Assembly: GCA_034231615.1 (NCBI GenBank)
Contig: CM067306.1
Location: forward strand, 44,460,094 to 44,524,093
Length of the DNA: 64,000 nucleotides
Source: Meghimatium bilineatum
Taxonomy: Eukaryota; Mollusca; Gastropoda; Stylommatophora; Philomycidae
Reading direction: 5' to 3'
Position numbers and translations under genes: made by a program. The notes beneath the pieces are model-generated. The model searched no databases, was not told the DNA's origin, and saw only the letters and a program-made list of their open reading frames with translations. The stretch's first letter is position 1. Every line of letters starts with the position of its first letter. Shown here piece by piece: positions 46,000 through 59,521 of the stretch.

Positions 46000-48900
46000 T
46001 GACAAAACCATGTTGAAGCACGATGTGGATGTAACTATGTTGAAACAAGATGTTGATGATGTAACTGTGTATGTTGACGCACGATGTGGATGATGTAACT
46101 GTCTATATTGAAGCCCGATGTGGAAGATGTAACTATGGTGTAGATGATGTAATTATGTTGCAGCACGATGTAGATGATGTAACTTGTGAAGCAGGATGTG
46201 GATGATGTAACTATGTTGTAGCTGGATGTAGATGATGTACTTATTTTTAAGCACTATGTAGATGATGCAACTGTGTGGAAGCACGATGTGGATTATGTAA
46301 CTATGTTGTAGTCCGATGTGGATGATTTAACTGTCTATATTGCAGCACGATGTAGATGATGTAACTATGTTGAAACACGATGTGAATGTAACTATGTTGA
46401 AACACGATGTGAATGTAACTATGTTGAAACACAATGTGAATGTAACTATGTTGAAACACAATGTGAATGTAGCTCTGTTGAAGCAAGATGTGAATGTAAC
46501 TATGTTGAAACACGATGTGAATGATGTAATTATGTTGAAGCACGATGTGGATGATGTAACTGTCTATGTTGTAGCCCGATGTGAATAATTAAACTATGTT
46601 GAAACACGATGTGAATGATGTAACTGTCTATGTTGTAGCCCAATGTGGATGATGTAATTGTCTATGTTGTAGCCCGATGTGGATGATGTAATTGTCTATG
46701 TTGTAGCCCAATGTGGATGATGTAATTGTCTATGTTGTAGCCCAATGTGGATGATGTAATTGTCTATGTTGTAGCCCAATGTGGATGATGTAACTGTCTA
46801 TGTTGTAGCCCGATGTGAATAATTAAACTATGTTGAAGCACGATGTGGATGATGTAACTGTCTATGTTGTAGCGCGATGTGAATAATTAAACTATGTTGA
46901 AACACGATGTGAATGATGTAACTGTCTATGTTGTAGCCTAATGTGGATGATGTAATTGTCTATGTTGTAGCCCAATGTGGATGATGTAATTGTCTATGTT
47001 GTAGCCCAATGTGGATGATGTAATTGTCTATGTTGTAGCCCGATGTGGATGATGTAATTGTCTATGTTGTAGCCCAATGTGGATGATGTAATTGTCTATG
47101 TTGTAGCCCAATGTGAATAATTAAACTATGTTGAAGCACGATGTGGATGATGTAACTGTCTATGTTGTAGCACGATGTGAATAATTAAACTATGTTGAAA
47201 CACGATGTGAATGATGTAACTGTCTATGTTGTAGCCCAATGTGGATGATGTAATTGTCTATGTTGTAGCCCAATGTGGATGATGTAATTGTCTATGTTGT
47301 AGCCCGATGTGGATGATGTAATTGTCTATGTTGTAGCCCGATGTGGATGATTTAACTGTCTATATTGCAGCACGATGTAGATGATGTAACTATGTTGAAA
47401 CACGATGTGAATGTAACTATGTTGAAACACGATGTGAATGTAACTATGTTGAAACACAATGTGAATGTAGCTGTGTTGAAGCAAGATGTGAATGTAACTA
47501 TGTTGAAACACGATGTGAATGATGTAATTATGTTGAAGCACGATGTGGATGATGTAACTGTCTATGTTGTAGCTCGATGTGAATAATTAAACTATGTTGA
47601 AACACGATGTGAATGATGTAACTGTCTATGTTGTAGCCCAATGTGGATGATGTAATTGTCTATGTTGTAGCCCGATGTGGATGATGTAATTGTCTATGTT
47701 GTAGCCCAATGTGGATGATGTAATTGTCTATGTTGTAGCCCAATGTGGATGATGTAATTGTCTATCTTGTAGCCCAATGTGGATGATGTAATTGTCTATG
47801 TTGTAGCCCGATATTAATAATTAAACTATGTTGAAGCACGATGTGGATGATGTAACTGTCTATGTTGTAGCCCGATGTGAATAATTAAACTATGTTGAAA
47901 CACGATGTGAATGATGTAACTGTCTATGTTGTAGCCCAATGTGAATGATGTAATTGTCTATGTTGTAGCCCAATGTGGATGATGTAATTGTCTATGTTGT
48001 AGCCCAATGTGGATGATGTAATTGTCTATGCTGTAGCCCGATCTGGATGATGTAATTGTCTATGTTGTAGCCTAATGTGGATGATGTAATTGTCTATGTT
48101 GTAGCCCAATGTGAATAATTAAACTATGTTGAAGCACGATGTGGATGATGTAACTGTCTATGTTGTAGCCCGATGTGAATAATTAAACTATGTTGAAACA
48201 CGATGTGAATGATGTAACTGTCTATGTTGTAGCCCAATGTGCATGATGTAATTGTCTATGGTGTAGCCCAATGTGGATGATGTAATTGTCTATGTTGTAG
48301 CCCGATGTGGATGATGTAATTGTCTATGTTGTAGCCCAATGTGGATGATGTAATTGTCTATGTTGTAGCCCAATGTGGATGATGTAATTGTCTATGTTGT
48401 AGCCCAATGTGGATGATGTAATTGTCTATGTTGTAGCCCGATGTGGATGATGTAATTGTCTATGTTGTAGCCCGATGTGGATAATGTAATTGTCTATGTT
48501 GTAGCCCGATGTGGATGATGTAATTGTCTATGTTGTAGCCCGATGTGAATAATTAAGCTATGTTGAAGTACGATGTGGATGATGTAATTGTCTATGTTGT
48601 AGCCCGATGTGAATAATTAAACTATGTTGAAGCACGATGTGGATGATGTAAGAATGTAGTAGCCCGATGAAGATGATGTAACAATGTTGTAGCCCGATGA
48701 AGATGATGTAACTATGTCGAAGCACGATGTCGATAGTCTGTCTAATATGAAACACCATGTGGATGTTATAAGTATGTTGCACCCCCGATTTGGATGATGT
48801 AGCTATGTTGTAGTACGATTTGGATGATGTAACTGTGATGAAGAACGATGTGGATGATTTAACTCTCTATGTTGTAGCAGGATGTAGATGATGTAACTAT

Positions 48901-50085
48901 GCTGAAGCACAATGTGAATGTAACTATGTTGAAGCACGATGTGAATGTAAATATCTTGAAACACGATGTGAATGTAACTATGTTGAAACATTATGTGAAT
49001 GTAACTATGTTGAAACACAATATGAATGTAACTATGTTAAAACACGATGTTAATGTAACTATGTTGAAACATTATGTTAATGTAACTATATTGAAACACA
49101 ATGTGAATGTAACTATGTTGAAATACGATGTGAATGTAACTATGTTGAAACACGATGTGAATGTAATTATGTTGAAACACGATGTGAATGCAACTGTAAA
49201 AGCACGATGTCAATGATGTAATTAAGTTGTAGCACGATGTAGATGATGTAACTATGTTGATGCACGATGTGGATGATGTAGCAATGTTGCTGCCCGATGT
49301 AGATGATTTAACAATGGTGTAGCTCGATGTAGATGATTTAACAATGGTGTAGCCCGATGTAGATGATGTAACTATATTGACGCATGGTTAGTATGACGTA
49401 ACTATGTCGAAGCACGATGTGGATGGTCTAACTGTCTATTATGAAACACGATGTGGAATTTATAACTATGTTGTGGCCCGATTTGGATGATGTAACTATG
49501 TTGTAGCACGACGTGGATGATGTAACTATGTTGTAGCACGACGTGGATGATGTAACTATGTTGTAGCACGACGTGGATGATGTAATTATGTTTAAGCACG
49601 ATGTAGATGATATAACTGTGTTAAAGAACGAAGTGGATAATTTAGTTGTCTATGTTGTAGCACGATGTGAATATAACCATGTTGAAACACGATGTAAATG
49701 ATATAGCTGTCTATGTTGTAGCCCGACTTGAATGATGTAACTGTCTATGTTGTAGCCCGAAGGTGGATAATGTAGCTATGATGAAGCACGATGTGGATGG
49801 TGTAGCTATGTCTTAGCCCGATGTGTATGATGTAACTATGTTGTATCCCGAAGTGAATGATGTAACTAAGTTGTAGCCTGTAGTGGTTGATGTAACTATG
49901 TTTTAAACACGATGTGGACGATGCAACTATGGTGTAGCCCGATGTAGAGGATGGAACCATGGTGTAGCCCGATTTGGATGATGTAACTATGTTGTAGCCT
50001 GATGTGGATGATGTAACTATGTTGTAGACTGAAGTGAATGATATAATTATGTTGTAGCGCGTTGTGGATGATGTAACTATTTAAT
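46000..50085. repeat. 27/30/34-bp minisatellite field with higher-order repeats (unit A)
   Basis: Monomers share (g)cccgatgtggatgatgtaa. Three lengths occur: 34 bp with tgtctatgttgtag, 30 bp with ctatgttgaagca, and 27 bp with ctatgttgaaacacgatgtg. A higher-order period of 298 bp is set by gaataattaa at 46582, 46881, 47179, then 47581, 47879 and 48177. Nine- and ten-residue periodic frames (such as MLKHDVNVT) arise from the 27- and 30-bp monomers and are not evidence of a gene. Confidence 0.94.
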
Positions 50086-50099
50086 TAGTTAGTTAATTA

Positions 50100-50995
50100 G
50101 TTAGTTAGTCGTCAGATTATCATCACCGCAATCTGGACGCGTCCATAGTTGCTCCAACCTCTCCTTGAGTGTATCAGCCATTACACATCTGCTGACAGTA
50201 CCGGTATATGCTGATTGACCATCATTCTTCTGCGCCCTCCAAGAAGTTCACTTCTAGAAACTCCGCATTTCAATCCCTGATCTTTAATCCTTGCCATTGA
50301 AAAGGAATCATCATCCACATTAGTCTCACTTCTCACTGCAATATGTCTAAAGGAATTCAATGCGTCAGCTCGATCCATTGCCCAATCGCCCTGTGCCACA
50401 ATCTCGCATGACGTCATTTGAGCCGCTCTTTCATTGCCTCGAACACCCATATGTCCCGGCACGAAAATAAATGTAACCACTTTCAGCCTCGCTTTTCTCA
50501 AGGCCAAAATCCACTGTTCGCAAACGAGACCCACTTGTACGTTCCTAATCATACTCATAGTCACTCAAGATGCAGACCTGCGTTACCTTCTGTGTGCATA
50601 CCCACTCAAATGCATTGATCACCGCCATAGTCTCCATGGTCAATACTACTCATAGTGACCGCAAAGGTACCACTCTCCTCCATGATCTTTTTTCCTGCGC
50701 ACTGAGCTGTGAAGGCCCAAGCACTGCGAACTTGTCTAATTGCAGATCCATCAGTGTATATAATCACATCCCCCTCTTTGGTATTCTCATTGACCAAAGC
50801 CTGCACTTCTTTCTCCACAGCTGTGGGACACCATTCTCTGCATTTCCTGCTAAGTGATATTACTACTCTCAAACAAGTTTCGAAATCTGTAGGTAGACAT
50901 CCATTCCGCACCTGCCGCCACATCCTGCAATCTGCACACGCTTTGTATGGCACCCTCAGCACGTCTTATCCACGACCACCCTCTCTTGAATGTGC
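50100..50995 (-). pseudogene. RNase H LINE relic (unit A)
   Basis: Read from the right: MLRVPYKACADCRMWRQVRN, then CREWCPTAVEKEVQALVNEN, VIIYTDGSAIRQVRSAWAF (first Asp), TMETMAVINAF in another frame (Glu), a broken ILSD, then FVPGHMGVRGNERAAQ. The last RNase H Asp is Ala here. The tail LGGRRRMMVNQ ends near 50181. The 3' end is a decayed AACT-type repeat (50085-50110). It has two frameshifts and no RT, and its left half is cut by the duplication breakpoint at 50995. Confidence 0.82.
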
Positions 50996-53900
50996 TGCCG
51001 TGTCCACGCTCCCTGACTTTAAAATTAATCATGGCGATCGTGAATATATGAAAGATGTTAATAATGATGGAGAAAGTGTTGTTACAATTATTATCTAGAA
51101 ATATGTTTATAACGTTGCTGTCTGTGTTGTTATTATCATCTAGATCGATGTGGATGACAAAACCATGTTGAAGCACGATGTGGATGTAACTATGTTGAAA
51201 CAAGATGTTGATGATGTAACTGTGTATGTTGACGCACGATGTGGATGATGTAACTGTCTATATTGAAGCCCGATGTGGAAGATGTAACTATGGTGTAGAT
51301 GATGTAATTATGTTGCAGCACGATGTAGATGATGTAACTTGTGAAGCAGGATGTGGATGATGTAACTATGTTGTAGCTGGATGTAGATGATGTACTTATT
51401 TTTAAGCACTATGTAGATGATGCAACTGTGTGGAAGCACGATGTGGATTATGTAACTATGTTGTAGTCCGATGTGGATGATTTAACTGTCTATATTGCAG
51501 CACGATGTAGATGATGTAACTATGTTGAAACACGATGTGAATGTAACTATGTTGAAACACGATGTGAATGTAACTATGTTGAAACACAATGTGAATGTAA
51601 CTATGTTGAAACACAATGTGAATGTAGCTCTGTTGAAGCAAGATGTGAATGTAACTATGTTGAAACACGATGTGAATGATGTAATTATGTTGAAGCACGA
51701 TGTGGATGATGTAACTGTCTATGTTGTAGCCCGATGTGAATAATTAAACTATGTTGAAACACGATGTGAATGATGTAACTGTCTATGTTGTAGCCCAATG
51801 TGGATGATGTAATTGTCTATGTTGTAGCCCGATGTGGATGATGTAATTGTCTATGTTGTAGCCCAATGTGGATGATGTAATTGTCTATGTTGTAGCCCAA
51901 TGTGGATGATGTAATTGTCTATGTTGTAGCCCAATGTGGATGATGTAACTGTCTATGTTGTAGCCCGATGTGAATAATTAAACTATGTTGAAGCACGATG
52001 TGGATGATGTAACTGTCTATGTTGTAGCGCGATGTGAATAATTAAACTATGTTGAAACACGATGTGAATGATGTAACTGTCTATGTTGTAGCCTAATGTG
52101 GATGATGTAATTGTCTATGTTGTAGCCCAATGTGGATGATGTAATTGTCTATGTTGTAGCCCAATGTGGATGATGTAATTGTCTATGTTGTAGCCCGATG
52201 TGGATGATGTAATTGTCTATGTTGTAGCCCAATGTGGATGATGTAATTGTCTATGTTGTAGCCCAATGTGAATAATTAAACTATGTTGAAGCACGATGTG
52301 GATGATGTAACTGTCTATGTTGTAGCCCGATGTGAATAATTAAACTATGTTGAAACACGATGTGAATGATGTAACTGTCTATGTTGTAGCCCAATGTGGA
52401 TGATGTAATTGTCTATGTTGTAGCCCAATGTGGATGATGTAATTGTCTATGTTGTAGCCCGATGTGGATGATGTAATTGTCTATGTTGTAGCCCGATGTG
52501 GATGATTTAACTGTCTATATTGCAGCACGATGTAGATGATGTAACTATGTTGAAACACGATGTGAATGTAACTATGTTGAAACACGATGTGAATGTAACT
52601 ATGTTGAAACACAATGTGAATGTTGCTGTGTTGAAGCAAGATGTGAATGTAACTATGTTGAAACACGATGTGAATGATGTAATTATGTTGAAGCACGATG
52701 TGGATGATGTAACTGTCTATGTTGTAGCTCGATGTGAATAATTAAACTATGTTGAAACACGATGTGAATGATGTAACTGTCTATGTTGTAGCCCAATGTG
52801 GATGATGTAATTGTCTATGTTGTAGCCCGATGTGGATGATGTAATTGTCTATGTTGTAGCCCAATGTGGATGATGTAATTGTCTATGTTGTAGCCCAATG
52901 TGGATGATGTAATTGTCTATGTTGTAGCCCAATGTGGATGATGTAATTGTCTATGTTGTAGCCCGATATTAATAATTAAACTATGTTGAAGCACGATGTG
53001 GATGATGTAACTGTCTATGTTGTAGCCCGATGTGAATAATTAAACTATGTTGAAACACGATGTGAATGATGTAACTGTCTATGTTGTAGCCCAATGTGGA
53101 TGATGTAATTGTCTATGTTGTAGCCCAATGTGGATGATGTAATTGTCTATGTTGTAGCCCAATGTGGATGATGTAATTGTCTATGCTGTAGCCCGATGTG
53201 GATGATGTAATTGTCTATGTTGTAGCCTAATGTGGATGATGTAATTGTCTATGTTGTAGCCCAATGTGAATAATTAAACTATGTTGAAGCACGATGTGGA
53301 TGATGTAACTGTCTATGTTGTAGCCCGATGTGAATAATTAAACTATGTTGAAACACGATGTGAATGATGTAACTGTCTATGTTGTAGCCCAATGTGCATG
53401 ATGTAATTGTCTATGTTGTAGCCCAATGTGGATGATGTAATTGTCTATGTTGTAGCCCGATGTGGATGATGTAATTGTCTATGTTGTAGCCCAATGTGGA
53501 TGATGTAATTGTCTATGTTGTAGCCCAATGTGAGTGATGTAATTGTCTATGTTGTAGCCCAATGTGGATGATGTAATTGTCTATGTTGTAGCCCGATGTG
53601 GATGATGTAATTGTCTATGTTGTAGCCCGATGTGGATAATGTAATTGTCTATGTTGTAGCCCGATGTGGATGATGTAATTGTCTATGTTGTAGCCCGATG
53701 TGAATAATTAAGCTATGTTGAAGTACGATGTGGATGATGTAATTGTCTATGTTGTAGCCCGATGTGAATAATTAAACTATGTTGAAGCACGATGTGGATG
53801 ATGTAAGAATGTAGTAGCCCGATGAAGATGATGTAACAATGTTGTAGCCCGATGAAGATGATGTAACTATGTCGAAGCACGATGTCGATAGTCTGTCTAA

Positions 53901-56123
53901 TATGAAACACCATGTGGATGTTATAAGTATGTTGCACCCCCGATTTGGATGATGTAGCTATGTTGTAGTACGATTTGGATGATGTAACTGTGATGAAGAA
54001 CGATGTGGATGATTTAACTCTCTATGTTGTAGCAGGATGTAGATGATGTAACTATGCTGAAGCACAATGTGAATGTAACTATGTTGAAGCACGATGTGAA
54101 TGTAAATATCTTGAAACACGATGTGAATGTAACTATGTTGAAACATTATGTGAATGTAACTATGTTGAAACACAATATGAATGTAACTATGTTAAAACAC
54201 GATGTTAATGTAACTATGTTGAAACATTATGTTAATGTAACTATATTGAAACACAATGTGAATGTAACTATGTTGAAATACGATGTGAATGTAACTATGT
54301 TGAAACACGATGTGAATGTAATTATGTTGAAACACGATGTGAATGCAACTGTAAAAGCACGATGTCAATGATGTAATTAAGTTGTAGCACGATGTAGATG
54401 ATGTAACTATGTTGATGCACGATGTGGATGATGTAGCAATGTTGCTGCCCGATGTAGATGATTTAACAATGGTGTAGCTCGATGTAGATGATTTAACAAT
54501 GGTGTAGCCCGATGTAGATGATGTAACTATATTGACGCATGGTTAGTATGACGTAACTATGTCGAAGCACGATGTGGATGGTCTAACTGTCTATTATGAA
54601 ACACGATGTGGAATTTATAACTATGTTGTGGCCCGATTTGGATGATGTAACTATGTTGTAGCACGACGTGGATGATGTAACTATGTTGTAGCACGACGTG
54701 GATGATGTAACTATGTTGTAGCACGACGTGGATGATGTAATTATGTTTAAGCACGATGTAGATGATATAACTGTGTTAAAGAACGAAGTGGATAATTTAG
54801 TTGTCTATGTTGAAACACGATGTAAATGATATAGCTGTCTATGTTGTAGCCCGACTTGAATGATGTAACTGTCTATGTTGTAGCCCGAAGGTGGATAATG
54901 TAGCTATGATGAAGCACGATGTGGATGGTGTAGCTATGTCTTAGCCCGATGTGTATGATGTAACTATGTTGTATCCCGAAGTGAATGATGTAACTAAGTT
55001 GTAGCCTGTAGTGGTTGATGTAACTATGTTTTAAACACGATGTGGACGATGCAACTATGGTGTAGCCCGATGTAGAGGATGGAACCATGGTGTAGCCCGA
55101 TTTGGATGATGTAACTATGTTGTAGCCTGATGTGGATGATATAACTATGTTGTAGACTGAAGTGAATGATATAATTATGTTGTAGCGCGTTGTGGATGAT
55201 GTAACTATTTAATTAGTTAGTTAATTAGTTAGTTAGTCGTCAGATTATCATCACCGCAATCTGGACGCGTCCATAGTTGCTCCAACCTCTCCTTGAGTGT
55301 ATCAGCCATTACACATCTGCTGACAGTACCGGTATATGCTGATTGACCATCATTCTTCTGCGCCCTCCAAGAAGTTCACTTCTAGAAACTCCGCATTTCA
55401 ATCCCTGATCTTTAATCCTTGCCATTGAAAAGGAATCATCATCCACATTAGTCTCACTTCTCACTGCAATATGTCTAAAGGAATTCAATGCGTCAGCTCG
55501 ATCCATTGCCCAATCGCCCTGTGCCACAATCTCGCATGACGTCATTTGAGCCGCTCTTTCATTGCCTCGAACACCCATATGTCCCGGCACGAAAATAAAT
55601 GTAACCACTTTCAGCCTCGCTTTTCTCAAGGCCAAAATCCACTGTTCGCAAACGAGACCCACTTGTACGTTCCTAATCATACTCATAGTCACTCAAGATG
55701 CAGACCTGCGTTACCTTCTGTGTGCATACCCACTCAAATGCATTGATCACCGCCATAGTCTCCATGGTCAATACTACTCATAGTGACCGCAAAGGTACCA
55801 CTCTCCTCCATGATCTTTTTTCCTGCGCACTGAGCTGTGAAGGCCCAAGCACTGCGAACTTGTCTAATTGCAGATCCATCAGTGTATATAATCACATCCC
55901 CCTCTTTGGTATTCTCATTGACCAAAGCCTGCACTTCTTTCTCCACAGCTGTGGGACACCATTCTCTGCATTTCCTGCTAAGTGATATTACTACTCTCAA
56001 ACAAGTTTCGAAATCTGTAGGTAGACATCCATTCCGCACCTGCCGCCACATCCTGCAATCTGCACACGCTTTGTATGGCACCCTCAGCACGTCTTATCCA
56101 CGACCACCCTCTCTTGAATGTGC
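50996..56123. repeat. 5,128-bp tandem duplication, unit B
   Basis: Second copy of 45841-50995, shorter by 27 bases, because one monomer is missing near 54810. Scattered single-base differences (for example 47163 cacgat against 52325 cccgat). The right edge is the original locus: here the RNase H LINE relic continues beyond the breakpoint. Confidence 0.94.
51155..55213. repeat. 27/30/34-bp minisatellite field (unit B)
   Basis: Same monomer order as in unit A, offset by 5,155 bases to about 54800 and by 5,128 bases after that. Confidence 0.94.
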
Positions 56124-56290
56124 TGCCTTTAACTTTCAGTATTTCGGAATGCAACGGGTGTTTCTTATCTCCATGTATGTGAAGGTACGCCAGTGCACGG
56201 CAATACTGTAATATGTGCTCAGCTGTTGGGCAGTGAAGTAGGTATCGCATAGCTCTTGTCGATGTGTCTCTTGTGCACCCAAGTAAGATG
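55228..56290 (-). pseudogene. RNase H LINE relic, longer copy (unit B and beyond)
   Basis: Same as 50100-50995, but the frame from 56290 downward adds the segment before RNase H: GCTRDTSTRAMRYLLHCPTA, then FKRGWSWIRRAEGAIQSVC. This is the linker between RT and RNase H in this LINE type. So this is the pre-duplication locus. The RT is missing: the 5' side ends in minisatellite at about 56290. Confidence 0.8.
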
Positions 56291-56510
56291 TAACCATGTT
56301 GTAGCCCGATGTAAATGATGTAACTGTGTTGAAACACGATGTGGATGATGTAACTGTCTATATTGAAGCACGATGTGGATGATGTAACTGTCTATATTGA
56401 AGCACGATGTGGATGATGTAACTGTCTATATTGAAGCACGATGTGGATGATGTAACTGTCTATATTGAAGCACGATGTGGATGATGTAATTATGTTGAAG
56501 CACGATTCTT
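56285..56510. repeat. Minisatellite remnant right of the duplication
   Basis: Five 34-bp units with gatgtggatgatgtaactgt and ctatattgaagcac, more uniform than the main field. Confidence 0.9.
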
Positions 56511-56514
56511 TTAC

Positions 56515-57750
56515 AAAACTCACCTGAAGGGGACAAATGAGGGTGGATTAAAAGAGGACAAAAGAAAGTGTGTCTTGATAAAGGCTGGGCAGAATTAATT
56601 ATGTACAATAATATGTACGATCCACACTAAAATAAAGCAATCAAATTATAGAGGAATGGCGGGATACTTGTGATGTTATTTATACAGGCATGTTTCATCA
56701 TTATTTATGAAAAATCCAGTCACATGAAAACTTGCAATTATTTGATGACTTTTGACCACACAATCTATAAAATTGCGTGTCTTTAGTACGGTCATTTCAT
56801 TGTTTGTGAAATAAAAGGTGAAATTGTCATTATTCACACCCATGAGGCGTATTGGAAAATGCGGTATAATGTCCTTGTTTGCCCATCTAATGATGGTGTG
56901 GTCAGCAACGCGATCACTACCTTTAATTTACCATAAGATCTAGCACTCATTTTCTTTGAATGGGTCGACATAATTTGTTGGTTGGTTGTTGAATACGAAA
57001 ACAAGAAACATATTTTTCGAATGAAACCATGTTGACATTAACGAAAACATAGCAACGAATTTCGAAGCTTGCTAACGAGTTACTCTTTCAATCATCGCAT
57101 GAAATATGGTGTAAGTTAAAGCTATTTTCAATTATATTATATTTAAAAATATATTCTCTCTGTGTTTTCTGTTACCCTTGTTAGAATTTTTGTTTAATTG
57201 GAGCTGAGTCGCGTTTACTTTGCTTAATAGAGTCACCGCTAAAAAATAGTTGGAAACATGAGTCAAAAACTGTCGGGAAGAAAATATGATCTGTCTGTCA
57301 CATATGACATTGATCTGCGGTTGTGTAAATGCTGTTACATTTACTTTGGAAGTTGAATTAGGTGAAATAGCGGTGCGATAATAAGTCAGATTAGAAGACT
57401 ATGTAACCATTTCACCAGAAAACATGAATACTTTCGGCAATTAAGTTGATGAGTTTATGCATTTTGAAATCCGAAAATAAATTGTTAGATTTAGGCCAGT
57501 GTTGAGTTACTAATACAATATTTAATAACATTATTGTGGATAGTGTAATATAATGACAGTTTGTATAATTTTCTACATACATTACCAGCGATATAGTTCT
57601 GACTCTGTCTGGGTTGTAAAGAAAAACGCCAGCAGCGTATGTGAAAATCCTACCTGGCCCTCATGTTTGATCAATTTTTAAGGTGTATACATTTAAAATC
57701 ACATGAGTCAAACCGGGTGCTGTTGTTCTAATAGGAGAGCGATTTTAATA
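56515..57750. other. No gene seen
   Basis: AT-rich, no recognisable translation, repeat or RNA. Confidence 0.45.
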
Positions 57751-57754
57751 GGGT

Positions 57755-58390
57755 TCATGATACATACATCAGGGAAACATTGAAACACATGCGCACGTTT
57801 GTTATCCAAAAGGTAATCTGCAGATCAATAGTTAGTAATCTGCAGGTTAAGAGGTTCACAAGATGGCTGTAGTTGACTCTGTTGTACACATCTGCTAAGT
57901 CTGTCACAGCTGCTGCATTTACCTCATTTGTGTGGAAGGTCTCATAAATTTCGTATTCAAGAATTGCAGCATTTATAAGTTTCGTTTCAGGACCTTCCAA
58001 GACCATTCAGACCTTCCAAGTCTGTTTGCACATATAGTGTCTGTGAAATCCCCTCTAGAATCCAGATCCATGGTTATACCCCTAACAAGAAATGTCTCTA
58101 TATCAAATCAGTACCTGTTCTGCTGTGCAATGATAACCTCTACTGTAGGTGGCACCTTTGCCTAGTTTTTCCAGTGTGATATGGTAGCTACATAGCCAGT
58201 CTTCCTGTACCATTCCTGTCTTCAGACTGTTGTTGTAATCGTCTGTAATCGAGGCTAGTACCTCGTCAACGATGTCATTAAGTATACTGTACGAAATTCC
58301 ACCAAAACCTCGTGCACTATGAGATGTCTTTTTCATATCAAGTCGCACCTTCTCAACATCACTTAGCTTGTCTTCATTGACATGTTTCAA
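57755..58390 (-). pseudogene. Non-LTR RT relic of another lineage
   Basis: From the right: KKTSHSARGFGGISYSILND, then TGMVQEDWLCSYHITLEKLG and KGATYSRGYHCT, matching RT blocks 2 to 3 (SPGxDGISY, W...I..I.K.GK, YRPI). After a frame break, VTDLADVYNRVNYSHLVNLL matches the block that precedes the active site (D-x-x-x-A-Y-N-R-V). No YxDD remains. It looks Jockey/R1-like rather than RTE-like, but is too decayed to place. Confidence 0.65.
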
Positions 58391-58498
58391 TATTCAATGT
58401 TAAAATCTATGATACTGTCTTTTCATATCACCATTAGTCTGCCGAAGATATCTTTTTTTTTAAATCCAACTATTTCCCTATGCTCACCAGTTGTTAGT

Positions 58499-58785
58499 AA
58501 TTGTTAGTCCAAAGACGGCACATAAGGAGGATGTCATGGATTTCCATGTCTCTCGTTTCATTGCAATTTGCTTTAGATCTTTATTTTTCCTGATACCGAT
58601 GGTTAAACGTTCCCTTGTAAATAGTTCTACGTAGTTTCTTTTTGTCTTCCTCGTTTTCTCTTCCCTTTTGGTGACCACATCAAAGCTTGACAGGGGAGTC
58701 TTTGAGTATCCATTCGTAGTGCGTGTCCGATGTAATTCCAGCGACGCTTTCCAATATAGGTGGATACATATTCTTGTATAGTTGT
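58499..58785 (-). pseudogene. RTE-like LINE C-terminus (tandem-unit family)
   Basis: From the right: STYIGKRRWNYIGHALRMD, QRLPCQALMWSPKG-like and YVELFTRERLTIGIRKNKDL, ending SSLCAVFGL. Nearly the same sequence as the end of 36780-39309. The 3' tail is ctaacaattactaacaac. Confidence 0.85.
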
Positions 58786-59159
58786 TAGTCTATATTTATG
58801 CATCTATTGTCTTTTTTGCTGTAAATTGTCGCAGGATTGAATGACAATCGGTTTTCCGACGTGGCACGTTTGGTCGCTTATATGCAGTAATATTGCGACG
58901 TCTCAGAACGTTGACTCCTTCAATCTACATTGTTCGCGGTCTTGCTCTGCCTCCTACTTTTTCCATTTTCATGTTGAACGCCCTTGCTACGTTAGCGGAA
59001 ACATATATGCGCTTTTGTTTGTTTGCATTATTTTGCATAACCTGATTAGTTTGTTGAAATTTCATATACTTCTTGTGATGTTATAGATTTCTCCTTGTGA
59101 CTTCATAGATCTCCTTATGATTTAAGTCATTTTTTTAAGTCTATTGTCTATCTAAAGGT

Positions 59160-59345
59160 GAATAATGGTTCACACTTGGCATTAAGCGTAGGTCTGGGAG
59201 CTTAAGCTGTCGTTCCAAGGCCAGATGTGTCGCCGTGGTTGCATTTATTTCATGTTTGTTCAAGGCTATCTTTATGTTTTCTATCCACCGTTTTCTTGGT
59301 CTACCTTTGGCTTTACGTCCGGATATTATTTTGTTATATGCTCTT
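59160..59345 (-). pseudogene. Possible LINE C-terminal fragment
   Basis: The minus-strand reading VRAYNKIISGRKAKGRPRKR followed by WIENIKIALNKHEINATTAT resembles the end of 44085-44910 (GRPPKR, IENVRDILNKHRHSTA). No other domain is present. Confidence 0.6.
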
Positions 59346-59521
59346 ACTGGTATTTGGTTTATTTAAGTATTTGTGCTAAAGTTTAATTCGTGCCTTTTGA
59401 CGCAGTACATCTCATTTTTACTCTAATTTAGTTGGTATTATTTTTCCGATTGTTGACATTACCCTTCGTGTAATGAAATATACTCAGACGGATATAGAAT
59501 AATTCATTCAGTAATACAGGG

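Larger units (their letters stand above)
45841..50995. repeat. 5,155-bp tandem duplication, unit A
   Basis: Begins tgccgtgtccacgctccctg. It contains a minisatellite field and, at its right end, a minus-strand RNase H LINE relic. Unit B starts with the same bases at 50996. The left junction (tttctgccgtgt), middle junction (gtgctgccgtgt) and right junction (gtgctgccttta) share ctgcc, a 5-base microhomology at the breakpoints. Confidence 0.94.

Noticed and set aside
46340-46588. Nine-residue repeat frames in the minisatellite as a repetitive secreted or structural protein gene
   Set aside because: Open on both strands, defined only by monomer length, with no start context, flanking exons or other coding signal.
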